Shown here: positions 56,255 through 63,810 of the stretch, piece after piece
Numbering within the stretch: the first letter of the stretch is position 1
Layout: each line of letters begins with the position of its first letter
Origin: Prochlorococcus sp. AG-673-L20
GTDB taxonomy: Bacteria; Cyanobacteriota; Cyanobacteriia; PCC-6307; Cyanobiaceae
DNA length: 64,000 nucleotides
Direction of reading: 5' to 3'
Assembly: GCA_003211135.1 (NCBI GenBank)
Contig: QCTN01000004.1
Coordinates: 1-64,000 of the forward strand
The notes under the pieces: model-generated
Databases searched by the model: none
Seen by the model: only the letters and a program-made list of their open reading frames with translations
What the model was told of the DNA's origin: nothing
Translations under genes and position numbers: made by a program

Positions 56255-56632
56255 ATGAATCTTGATCTTATTAATACAATAGGCATAAAGCAGACGTCAA
56301 GAGAAGAAGCCCTTCTTTACGAGGTGAGTGATGTTGAAGGATTAATTGATACTCTTGATGAGGATATTTCGGAATGGACTAATTTTGACAGTTGGGAAAA
56401 TTTACAAGTTCAGAAATGGATTTTTGAGAGAGCTATGGATATTTACAAAGGGAAGAAAATTGATATTAAATGTAATTGTTGTGAATACAGTTACTTAAGT
56501 AAAAGAGAATTAGAGAAAAGTTCAAATAAAAAATGCTACGGGATAAAAAGTGCATATATGATCGAAAAGGTTTTCGATGAAATTGTATTAGCTAAAGCCA
56601 GAAGGGAAAGTGATGGTACATATTCAGCATAG
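56255..56632 (+). CDS. hypothetical
   Basis: 125 aa; CNCCEYSYLSKREL. Confidence 0.5.
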   Translation: MNLDLINTIGIKQTSREEALLYEVSDVEGLIDTLDEDISEWTNFDSWENLQVQKWIFERAMDIYKGKKIDIKCNCCEYSYLSKRELEKSSNKKCYGIKSAYMIEKVFDEIVLAKARRESDGTYSA

Positions 56633-56705
56633 AGTTGTTAAAAATTAACCTTTCTAAGATGAATAAGTAAAACTAAGCTATTAATTCATCGACTATATAA
56701 AAACT

Positions 56706-56993
56706 ATGGATAATTTTGATGATGATCTCTCATCAAAACAAATAGATTTTGTAGACTCTTTAGATAAAGCTTCAAATAAAGATTCATTTAAACAAAAAGA
56801 TGAATTCAAAAAGGAAACTCCAGAAGTTTTTCATCTTAATTCCCTTATTACAAAAAATATTTCTCTTTTTACAAAAAATCCAAACTATAAATTGTTTGCC
56901 TGGCTGATTGTTCAGCTAATCATATTTTCATTATTTGTTTTGATAGCGATATTTATGAAAAATAATCTTGTTGCCTATATTAATTCTTTTTAA
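56706..56993 (+). CDS. hypothetical, C-terminal TM
   Basis: Acidic N-term, then NYKLFAWLIVQLIIFSLFVLIAIFMKNN. Confidence 0.5.
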   Translation: MDNFDDDLSSKQIDFVDSLDKASNKDSFKQKDEFKKETPEVFHLNSLITKNISLFTKNPNYKLFAWLIVQLIIFSLFVLIAIFMKNNLVAYINSF

Positions 56994-57147
56994 AGATTAA
57001 GACTGAGTTATGTTTCTTATTTTATTATTCCTAAATTAATATTTTAAAGTGAAGATATTATCAAATCATTCCACTTATGGATCTATATTTACAAGTAGTC
57101 ACTTTTAATATTAGAGTTAATGAAATATATATAGGTATTAAATAGAT

Positions 57148-57549
57148 ATGACCCAAGCAAAATTAGAGGGTTTATTAAAAATAGATAACGAATCATATAA
57201 CCTTTTACGAGTCCTCACAATGTTCATGAAGTTAGATAATTCTCAGGACGTTCCGCTTCAGGCTATAGCAGTATTTTGGTACGTGGCAACCTATCAAAAT
57301 TGTACTAAGAAGGATATTGAAAATTACTTCGGTATGAGTAAAGCTAGTGCATCAAGGATGACGGATTACATAAGCCGATATCATAGGCTAGGTAAGGCAG
57401 GATTAGGGTTAGTTTCTAAAGAACAAGATCCAAAAGATAAAAGAAGAACACTTTTGAAACTTACAAGGAAAGGTAAAGATCTAATTGAAAAGTCTTTTAA
57501 TACTCTCTATGAGGATATGAAAAGTTTTGAAGCTGAATTTGAAGAATAA
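57148..57549 (+). CDS. MarR-like winged-helix transcriptional regulator
   Basis: QAIAVFWYVATYQNCTKKDIENYFGMSKASASRMTDYISRYHRLGKAGLGLVSKEQDPKDKRRTLLKLTRKGKDLI. Confidence 0.82.
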   Translation: MTQAKLEGLLKIDNESYNLLRVLTMFMKLDNSQDVPLQAIAVFWYVATYQNCTKKDIENYFGMSKASASRMTDYISRYHRLGKAGLGLVSKEQDPKDKRRTLLKLTRKGKDLIEKSFNTLYEDMKSFEAEFEE

Positions 57550-57737
57550 ATACTTGCAACTCTATAAATTCCTTAGCTATTGGGAAGCTTTTAAAAACAT
57601 TTAAACTAACTCTGAAGTACAAACGATAGGTTACCCTTTTCTTCAGGGAAAATAACAATTTAGTTTTTACTCCATAGACTTTCTAAGAAGTTAGAATTAT
57701 AAAATTCAGTAATTCATTATCAACAGCAAAAACAACA

Positions 57738-57992
57738 ATGGAGAAATATAGACAAAAGTTAGAAAAGATTTATCAACTATTAAATGAAGAAGATGATCCC
57801 GTTTTTAAAAAATGGCATCAATCACTTATTCCTAAGGCGATATTGTTATTGCCTGTAGTTGCTTTTGGGTTTACATTTTTAAAAGTAAATACTGATAAAT
57901 CAATATTAGATTTAATCTCTTTTTTTGCAGTAGGAAGTTTATTAGTTTTTGGAGGTATTTTTTTAAATTTACTATTATCTAAAGGAAGATAA
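57738..57992 (+). CDS. hypothetical two-TM protein
   Basis: SLIPKAILLLPVVAFGFTFLKV, LLVFGGIFLNLLLSKGR. Confidence 0.5.
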   Translation: MEKYRQKLEKIYQLLNEEDDPVFKKWHQSLIPKAILLLPVVAFGFTFLKVNTDKSILDLISFFAVGSLLVFGGIFLNLLLSKGR

Positions 57993-58386
57993 TGGAAGCA
58001 TTTAGTCAAATAAAATTTAAAATATTAAAAAATTGATTTAGCTCTATTAGCTCTGCGGATTGTTTTTTTTAATATATGATTTTTTATGGAAAGGTCAGAA
58101 ATTGCATAGAGAGTTAAAAAGAAAACTGCTTTTGCAAAAATTGAAATTTGCATAATAAAAATAAACCTATACATATAGAAGCAAATCGCTAAATATAAGC
58201 AAGTCCTTAAAGACCTCAAAATCCTGAAAGAATAATTAATTAGTAGTCCAATAAGAAAAAGAGTTAATTTACTTTTCGCCGATAATCTCCTTATTTATAG
58301 ATTATCTATATCAGAAACTATTAACAAAACTATTTTTAGTAATTAATACTCTAGATATTTGAAACCTTACTCCAGTATGGTAATAG

Positions 58387-58455
58387 TATCAGAAACTCCT
58401 CACACACTAATTTCTGATAATCAAGCACCCTTATCTCTAAATTAGGGTGTTTTTT
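58387..58455 (+). ncRNA. Yfr1-like ncRNA candidate
   Basis: 9-bp perfect stem TATCAGAAA/TTTCTGATA around loop CTCCTCACACACTAA (contains ACTCCTCACAC, the published Yfr1 motif), then terminator CACCCT...AGGGTG + T6. Confidence 0.6.
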
Positions 58456-58544
58456 AATGAAATAAAAACAGAAAGTCATAACTGGCACATGTGACAATTA
58501 AATTACTTTCCTCATCCCCTCCCGTTTTACGAAAATATATGGCA

Positions 58545-58647
58545 AATTGTAAGAGTGTGTAGGAGAGGTTTTACTTAAACAGTGGAAACAAGGAAACACT
58601 TGATTTAGTAGAACTAATTAAAGACCTTTATTAAAGGTCTTTTTTTA
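58545..58647 (+). ncRNA. Yfr2-family-like ncRNA candidate
   Basis: AGTGTGTAGGAGAGG ... AACAGTGGAAACAAGGAAACACTTG ... terminator AAGACCTTTATTAAAGGTCTTTTTTT; 5' end uncertain. Confidence 0.5.
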
Positions 58648-58675
58648 TGATTGAAAATAGAGTAAATATTTTATT

Positions 58676-58858
58676 TTATTTGTGAAAATTATTAGAGGAA
58701 CCAATAGTTAAATTCTGAGTTGAAATCTTATAGAACTTCTCATGTACTGAATCACTAAATTCCCTTTCATTTGAATAATTTATAAGGTCCAGAGGTTCAA
58801 TATTCTCATCGAACCATTCGTCGTATTCAATATTATTAGGTTCAGCAAAATAGGTCAT
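58676..58858 (-). CDS. small acidic hypothetical
   Basis: MTYFAEPNNIEYDEWFDENIEPLDLINYSNEREFSDSVHEKFYKISTQNLTIGSSNNFHK. Confidence 0.45.
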   Translation of the reverse strand: MTYFAEPNNIEYDEWFDENIEPLDLINYSNEREFSDSVHEKFYKISTQNLTIGSSNNFHK

Positions 58859-59019
58859 ATTTAATTAATAGCTGCCAAAAAATATCTAAACGGTACAAGC
58901 TATACAAAATAAAAGATTAGTTTCTAGAAAGAAACATTGAAAAATCTAAATTCAGAGACAAAATAAAGGTTTCCTGAGTCATTGGTTTTAAAGTAATGGT
59001 TGCATAATTATTTTTTTAT

Positions 59020-59340
59020 ATGGCTTACTATCACGTTCATGGATTAATTCCTGATGGAATTTCTCAGGCTGAAGGTTACAAAATGTTTGAGCAATATATT
59101 GCTTCCGGTGCACCGATGGATAACTTTGAAGGGTTCGAATTAATCAGTAGACTCCATGCTCCTGAAACCGGGGAAGTTTTTGTCACTTTCAAAGCTGATA
59201 ATCATCTGGCAATATCCGAACATTTCGGAGTATGGAGAGCAAAATTCGGCCTCGAATGGAATATAACTGCTGTTTTAAATGATGAAGAAGTCATTCAGAG
59301 AAATAAGCAGGTTGCGGATGCTGTTGCTTCGATGGGATAA
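59020..59340 (+). CDS. DUF3303-like protein
   Basis: YHVHGLIPDGISQAEGYKMFEQYIASGAPMDNFEGFELISRLHAPETGEVFVTFKADNHLAISEHFGVWRAKFGLEW. Confidence 0.78.
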   Translation: MAYYHVHGLIPDGISQAEGYKMFEQYIASGAPMDNFEGFELISRLHAPETGEVFVTFKADNHLAISEHFGVWRAKFGLEWNITAVLNDEEVIQRNKQVADAVASMG

Positions 59341-59347
59341 TTTAATT

Positions 59348-59376
59348 GATTGACAGTCGATCTATATTAGAGGCAT
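59348..59376 (+). promoter_or_regulatory. repeated promoter-like box, copy 1
   Basis: GATTGACAGTCGATCTATATTAGAGGCATAAAACC, 45 nt before ATG 59393. Confidence 0.55.
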
Positions 59377-59392
59377 AAAACCCTCTTTTTTT

Positions 59393-59497
59393 ATGGCTAC
59401 AAACGAAGAATTAGAAAAAAGAATTGAAATTTTAGAAAAAGAAGTACAACACCTAAAAGCTGTTTTGCAGTATCAAATGAGAAGTAAAAAGAAGTGA
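59393..59497 (+). CDS. small coiled-coil-like protein
   Basis: MATNEELEKRIEILEKEVQHLKAVLQYQMRSKKK. Confidence 0.5.
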   Translation: MATNEELEKRIEILEKEVQHLKAVLQYQMRSKKK

Positions 59498-59502
59498 CGC
59501 AT

Positions 59503-59592
59503 ATGTATGGGATAGCAATTACTTATGGTGCCGTTAGCTTGTTACTGCTTGGTGGCTTTGCCTATTTAACTTTTAGGATGACTAAGAAATAA
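59503..59592 (+). CDS. very small single-TM protein
   Basis: MYGIAITYGAVSLLLLGGFAYLTFRMTKK. Confidence 0.45.
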   Translation: MYGIAITYGAVSLLLLGGFAYLTFRMTKK

Positions 59593-59823
59593 CTTATAAA
59601 AATAAGAAGAGTTAGGTCAAGAAGAGAAAGAAGTTAATGTTTATGATATTGATTGGGAAGTTTAAGTAAGCTTGTTTCTAATTAATTTGCTATTAATAGT
59701 ACGAGGCCAAACCTCAAAGAGAAATAGATTGATTACGTATAGTAGTGTTTTCAATTTAATAACCCTTTCAGTAGTGGGAATTTCTGGAAGGGTTTCTTAT
59801 TGGTTAGTTCGATTTTTTTGTGT

Positions 59824-60072
59824 CTACAAATAACTTTTAAAAATATTTGTTTTTTCCCAACCTTCTTCTAACAATTCCTTATATTCCTTTCTTGCATCTT
59901 CGATAGATTCCACTCTACTTCCTTTCATAACTGGTTTACTACTTCTCTTATACACACATCCATAACTAATCATCATTGCATCAAGACTTGGAGATGGTTT
60001 TGTTATGTCTTCAAATGGTTCAAATACTTTTATCCTCGATCTATCCTTATTAATCAAAGTAAACTTATCCAT
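59824..60072 (-). CDS. DUF1651-like small protein (diverged)
   Basis: FTLINKDRSRIKVFEPF ... DARKEYKELLEEGWEKTNIF; same layout as 43752 and 62993 ORFs. Confidence 0.5.
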   Translation of the reverse strand: MDKFTLINKDRSRIKVFEPFEDITKPSPSLDAMMISYGCVYKRSSKPVMKGSRVESIEDARKEYKELLEEGWEKTNIFKSYL

Positions 60073-60074
60073 TT

Positions 60075-60317
60075 TTAACTATTAAGAATAGAATCGCAAA
60101 GATTTGAAGGATTTGCTTGTTTAACTATTTTTAGTCTTTTGATAAGTATATCTCGATCTATTTGATGTTTTAAATATTTAATACAAAGATTCTTTTCCCT
60201 ATTTAAGTACGCTTCTATTCTTAAACTGCCAGCAATAGAGAATAAATTAATAGCAATAATCGCTAATAAAATGCTCATTGGGTATTTTTTGATAAATGAA
60301 ATAACTTTATTTTTCAT
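60075..60317 (-). CDS. small membrane-anchored hypothetical
   Basis: N-term TM MSILLAIIAINLFSIAGSL; Cys-containing C-term. Confidence 0.5.
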   Translation of the reverse strand: MKNKVISFIKKYPMSILLAIIAINLFSIAGSLRIEAYLNREKNLCIKYLKHQIDRDILIKRLKIVKQANPSNLCDSILNS

Positions 60318-60358
60318 TACTCATATAATTTATTTTGATCTAATATCATAACAATATT

Positions 60359-60499
60359 TTAAATTTCGCAGCCGCGATATGAAGGGTTCTCTTCACACTT
60401 CAGTTTCCAATAAATAACTTTTATATTTGCTCCATTATCTATATCATTAATAGTCTTGAAGTATTTAGGAATGATTGCATAAGGAAGTCTTTTATTCAT
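60359..60499 (-). CDS. small hypothetical
   Basis: MNKRLPYAIIPKYFKTINDIDNGANIKVIYWKLKCEENPSYRGCEI; not in ORF track. Confidence 0.45.
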   Translation of the reverse strand: MNKRLPYAIIPKYFKTINDIDNGANIKVIYWKLKCEENPSYRGCEI

Positions 60500-60561
60500 G
60501 ATTTTTCCTACTTACTACATCTATGTTCTAACTAATGATTCATATCATTTATGAATATCAG

Positions 60562-60693
60562 TTTGTACGGTTTAAGGAAGAAAAAAGTACGGTAAGAGGA
60601 CTAAATTTTCATAATGATATTTAAATGGCAGTCCTAGGATTAATACTTGGTTGTCATGAGGCAGTTGCAGGGATACAACTGAAGCTAACCATA
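60562..60693 (+). other. diverged repeat element copy A (candidate structured RNA or micropeptide)
   Basis: TTTGTACGGTTTAAGGAA ... TTGGTTGTCATGAGGCAGTTGCAGGGATACAACTGAAGCTAACCATA; stems CAGTTG/CAACTG and TGGTT/AACCA. Confidence 0.5.
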
Positions 60694-60746
60694 AATCATT
60701 AGAGATAAAGTCAGGTTATTAAACACACTCATTAAAGTAAACAGAT

Positions 60747-60775
60747 GATTGACAGTCATCTATATTAGAAGGATA
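60747..60775 (+). promoter_or_regulatory. repeated promoter-like box, copy 2
   Basis: GATTGACAGTCATCTATATTAGAAGGATAAAAACC, 44 nt before ATG 60791. Confidence 0.55.
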
Positions 60776-60790
60776 AAAACCTATTTTTTA

Positions 60791-61045
60791 ATGACTAATA
60801 AATTTTATCAATGGTGGAAAAACCACCGAAGAGTAGTGACTTTTGGAGGCTTTTTAATTTTATTAGGTTTGTATTTATCGCCGGTAATTAAAGAAGCAAA
60901 ATATAAGAATACATGCATAAGGCTCTCCGAAAAAGCTGCTTTAAACAAATTCAATGGGGATAATATCGGAGAAACACTTTTAAAAGAAATTGGTTTAAGT
61001 ATTAAGGAATTAGCAAAAATAGAAGGTTATAAGAATTGCTTATAA
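60791..61045 (+). CDS. small membrane hypothetical (ATG 60791 preferred over track start 60749)
   Basis: MTNKFYQWWKNHRRVVTFGGFLILLGLYLSPVIKEAKYKNTCIRLSEKAALNKFNG. Confidence 0.55.
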   Translation: MTNKFYQWWKNHRRVVTFGGFLILLGLYLSPVIKEAKYKNTCIRLSEKAALNKFNGDNIGETLLKEIGLSIKELAKIEGYKNCL

Positions 61046-61274
61046 TATAACGCTTACTTACTTCTAACAAAGCTTTAATTAAGTACCTGTTAATAGCAAT
61101 TAAGTTAAGACTAGAAAAATTATTACCAGTAACATAAGCACGTTTAATGCAACTGCTATCCGAAATAAAACCCTTCGATCTTTTGCCATTAAACCTTTCG
61201 TGTTAATACTTAACTTTTAGCTCTTTTACTTTTAACCATCTGCAACTAGCGATACCTTTATTAAATGATGTAAT

Positions 61275-61303
61275 TTTTGACAGCCAATATACAATGAGGA
61301 GCA
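61275..61303 (+). promoter_or_regulatory. repeated promoter-like box, diverged copy 3
   Basis: TTTTGACAGCCAATATACAATGAGGAG, 43-46 nt before the ATG at 61318 or 61321. Confidence 0.4.
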
Positions 61304-61320
61304 ATTAGATACTTTAATGA

Positions 61321-61749
61321 ATGCAAAAATTTAGAAATTTGTTAATCTCAGCAATAACAATTTCATCAGTTCTCTTCCCTTTGGAAATTACTAAAGCTCA
61401 AGAAAAGATTGAAGTAATACCTCTTATTCAAAGTACAAAGGGTCTAGGAGGTAAGAAGATTTCTTACCCCAGAGGAAAGCAAGCCGAGCTTAGATTCTTC
61501 AAGGTTATTATTCCTGTTGGATTAAAGACTCCAATTCACACTCATCCAGCGCCAATGGTGGTTTATCTTGCTCAAGGAGAATTGAAGCATACTAGAGGAG
61601 ATGTTGTTAATTACTTTTCATCAAAGCAATCATTAATCGAGAGTAATAATGGCGACAAACATTTCGTTGAAAATATAGGTAATGAACCAGCAGTTCTTTA
61701 TGTAGTGGCGGCATCTGCTGTGGGACTCCCTACAACTATTAATAAGTGA
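61321..61749 (+). CDS. exported cupin-domain protein
   Basis: Signal-like LLISAITISSVLFPLEITKAQ; PVGLKTPIHTHPAPMVVYLAQGELKHTRG cupin motif. Confidence 0.78.
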   Translation: MQKFRNLLISAITISSVLFPLEITKAQEKIEVIPLIQSTKGLGGKKISYPRGKQAELRFFKVIIPVGLKTPIHTHPAPMVVYLAQGELKHTRGDVVNYFSSKQSLIESNNGDKHFVENIGNEPAVLYVVAASAVGLPTTINK

Positions 61750-61765
61750 AAATCTCAATACTTTT

Positions 61766-61794
61766 GATTGATAGTCGATATAAAATAATATGTG
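61766..61794 (+). promoter_or_regulatory. repeated promoter-like box, copy 4
   Basis: GATTGATAGTCGATATAAAATAATATG, 45 nt before ATG 61811. Confidence 0.5.
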
Positions 61795-61810
61795 ATTAGC
61801 TTTTTTTTTT

Positions 61811-62074
61811 ATGAACACACTTGTCATCTCAACTTTTAGCTGTACATTTCAGGAATTTAAAAATGATGTTGCTAATTTATTTCTTGAAGAAATGTGCAAA
61901 GAATTTCTCACTGATTATGAGTTTGTAAAAGTCAATGACCATAAATCTCATTTATTAATGAACTGTACTGACTTAGAAAAATTAGGTGCAGAGATGGAAT
62001 CGCCTTTTGCAAAGGAATGGGATAAAAAAAATAATTGTAAGGATACTGTCTATGCAATTGAACTTGTTGGGTAA
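61811..62074 (+). CDS. hypothetical
   Basis: 87 aa; MNTLVISTFSCTFQEFKNDVANLFLEEMCKEFL. Confidence 0.55.
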   Translation: MNTLVISTFSCTFQEFKNDVANLFLEEMCKEFLTDYEFVKVNDHKSHLLMNCTDLEKLGAEMESPFAKEWDKKNNCKDTVYAIELVG

Positions 62075-62353
62075 ATAAAACGCTTACTAGTCGCAGCGGC
62101 ACTATTTATTCATACTGAAATTTCATTTGCAAAAGAAAAGCTGAATTATACGGTTACCTCTGATTCTCAGATACAAAATGTTGAAGGTAGTTTTGAAGCT
62201 ATTGGAAATGTATTTGTTAAAAATTTAGAGTCTGATGAAGTTTTATCTATCAAGGAATCATATGGCAATGAATTTACTATATTTACTGACTCGGGACTTT
62301 TTAAATTTAATTCTGAAAATAAAAATAGAGTAAAAACAAAACTTAAATTTTAA
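62075..62353 (+). pseudogene. exported OstA/LptA-like short ORF lacking a standard start codon (ATA)
   Basis: ATA-AAA-CGC...: (M)KRLLVAAALFIHTEISFAKEKLNYTVTSDSQIQNVEGSFEAIGNVFVKNLESDEVLSIKESYGNEFTIFTDSGLFKFNSENKNRVKTKLKF; preceded in frame by TAA. Confidence 0.5.
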
Positions 62354-62389
62354 ATGAAACGATTATTTCTCTCGTCTCCAATAGTTAGT

Positions 62390-62418
62390 AATTGAAAGTC
62401 GATCTACAATTGATGGCA
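62390..62418 (+). promoter_or_regulatory. repeated promoter-like box, copy 5
   Basis: AATTGAAAGTCGATCTACAATTGATGGCATAACC, 48 nt before ATG 62438. Confidence 0.5.
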
Positions 62419-62437
62419 TAACCCCTTTATCTTTTGT

Positions 62438-62728
62438 ATGTCTTCCTCAAATTTTATGAATGTTGTTCGATTTAAATTGAAACAGGATTGTGTAGAAAAG
62501 TATTTTGAAGTAATTAATAAAACGGATTTCGAAGGAATGATACAAAGATATATTGCTAAAACTGGAGATTATGATTACTGTTTTGTTGGTATCTGGGAAA
62601 GTGCAGAAGCTATAGCAGCCCAAAGATCTAAAATGATTGATCATCTTGATGAAGTCAGAGGATTCATGGAACAGCTTTCTCCAGAATTAGGAGTAACTGA
62701 TCCTGTTTCTGGAAATATTGTTGCCTAA
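62438..62728 (+). CDS. antibiotic-biosynthesis-monooxygenase-like (ABM, dimeric alpha-beta barrel) small protein
   Basis: NVVRFKLKQDCVEKYFEVINKTDFEGMIQRYIAKTGDYDYCFVGIWESAEAIAAQRSKMIDHLDEVRGFME. Confidence 0.6.
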   Translation: MSSSNFMNVVRFKLKQDCVEKYFEVINKTDFEGMIQRYIAKTGDYDYCFVGIWESAEAIAAQRSKMIDHLDEVRGFMEQLSPELGVTDPVSGNIVA

Positions 62729-62739
62729 TAAATTTTTAT

Positions 62740-62856
62740 ATGAAAATTTCTCCTCACTTATTAATAGATGCAGGAATACTAAGTACTGCTCTCACTATAA
62801 CTCTGGTACTAAGAGCTAAAGGTAATGCAGAAAGAAAAGAGCGAGAAAGTAAATGA
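62740..62856 (+). CDS. small single-TM hypothetical
   Basis: MKISPHLLIDAGILSTALTITLVLRAKGNAERKERESK; stop overlaps next start (ATGA). Confidence 0.5.
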   Translation: MKISPHLLIDAGILSTALTITLVLRAKGNAERKERESK

Positions 62857-62993
62857 TTACTAAAAAAGAAGAAAAAGAATACGAAAAACCTAAATTATTT
62901 AGGATTTGGAATTTTCTAATCTATGGAAGTTTTTTTGCTATTGGTGCTTTCTTGGTTTATTTATATTCCGCTTATATATTTATTAATAAATAA
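62853..62993 (+). CDS. small single-TM hypothetical
   Basis: MITKKEEKEYEKPKLFRIWNFLIYGSFFAIGAFLVYLYSAYIFINK; stop overlaps next start (TAATG). Confidence 0.5.
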   Translation: MITKKEEKEYEKPKLFRIWNFLIYGSFFAIGAFLVYLYSAYIFINK

Positions 62994-63229
62994 TGGAACA
63001 TTGGCTGATAAATTCCAATAGATCAGAAGTGAAAAGATTTATAAAGAATGGGAAGAGTATTGATGGAGTCTTCGAGTATATGTTTATTGATTCTGGAAAA
63101 ATAGTTGGAGTATTGGGGAAAGAACCTCCAGTGATGACAACAACAGTATCTGTAGAGATAGATTTAGCTAGAGAAATTTATGAAAGATTACTTTCTCAAG
63201 GTTGGCGTAAAACAAAAGTAGTTTGGTAA
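62993..63229 (+). CDS. DUF1651-like small protein
   Basis: EHWLINSNRSEVKRFIKNGKSIDGVFEYMFIDSGKIVGVLGKEPPVM ... EIYERLLSQGWRKTKVVW. Confidence 0.72.
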   Translation: MEHWLINSNRSEVKRFIKNGKSIDGVFEYMFIDSGKIVGVLGKEPPVMTTTVSVEIDLAREIYERLLSQGWRKTKVVW

Positions 63230-63296
63230 TAAATAATCATCTATCTTTTTTGATAATTGTTAGTAACGCTGGAAATATTAAATTTGTGATTTGAAC

Positions 63297-63426
63297 TTTG
63301 TACGGGTTAAGGAACGGCAAGGTTCGGGAGTAGGCACGTATAAATACTTAGTGAATAATTAAGACTTCCTAGAGTAATTGCATGGTTGTCATGAGACTGC
63401 CGCGAAAGCTGCAGAAATCAACCATA
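63297..63426 (+). other. diverged repeat element copy B (candidate structured RNA or micropeptide)
   Basis: TTTGTACGGGTTAAGGAA ... CATGGTTGTCATGAGACTGCCGCGAAAGCTGCAGAAATCAACCATA; stems ATGGTTG/CAACCAT and CTGC/GCAG. Confidence 0.5.
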
Positions 63427-63447
63427 CTTTTTATACAAGGAATAAAT

Positions 63448-63597
63448 ATGACTGACCCAATTCTCTATCTTTCAATGATTTTAGGACTTACTGGAGTGTA
63501 CGTTTTAATTTCATCTTTTGGCGATGATGACGATGATAGTAATGATGATGGTGAAAGATATATCTATAATCTTGAATACGTAAAAGTAGGAAGGTAG
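63448..63597 (+). CDS. small single-TM acidic protein (start 63448 preferred over track start 63382)
   Basis: AAGGAATAAATATG start context; MTDPILYLSMILGLTGVYVLISSFGDDDDDSNDDGERYIYNLEYVKVGR. Confidence 0.5.
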   Translation: MTDPILYLSMILGLTGVYVLISSFGDDDDDSNDDGERYIYNLEYVKVGR

Positions 63598-63739
63598 ATA
63601 GTATTAATTAAATAATTGATCCATTAATGAAGGTATAACTTATCGACTATTGATCTAACATAAACAGCGATGAAAAGTTAGTGATATTTAGGGATTTTTA
63701 CTCTCACAGCTAGAAAAACCTGATGTTAAAATGAATTTA

Positions 63740-63796
63740 CGTTCATCCTAGTAATATCTGGACGCATGACATGGAAATAGGGAACGGGATTTCCAT
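63740..63796 (+). promoter_or_regulatory. candidate Downstream-peptide / glutamine-II-like riboswitch (pseudoknot)
   Basis: CGTTC (63740-63744) complementary to GAACG (63782-63786) in the loop of hairpin ATGGAAAT-AGGGAACGGG-ATTTCCAT; short ORF starts 15 nt downstream. Confidence 0.5.
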
Positions 63797-63810
63797 TAAC
63801 TGCAAAGGTC

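Noticed and set aside
60562-60693. Copy A as a glnA/glutamine-I riboswitch or hammerhead ribozyme
   Set aside because: Some 3' resemblance (CTGAAGCTAACC) to glutamine riboswitch ends, but only one internal hairpin and no complete core; no CUGAUGA hammerhead core.
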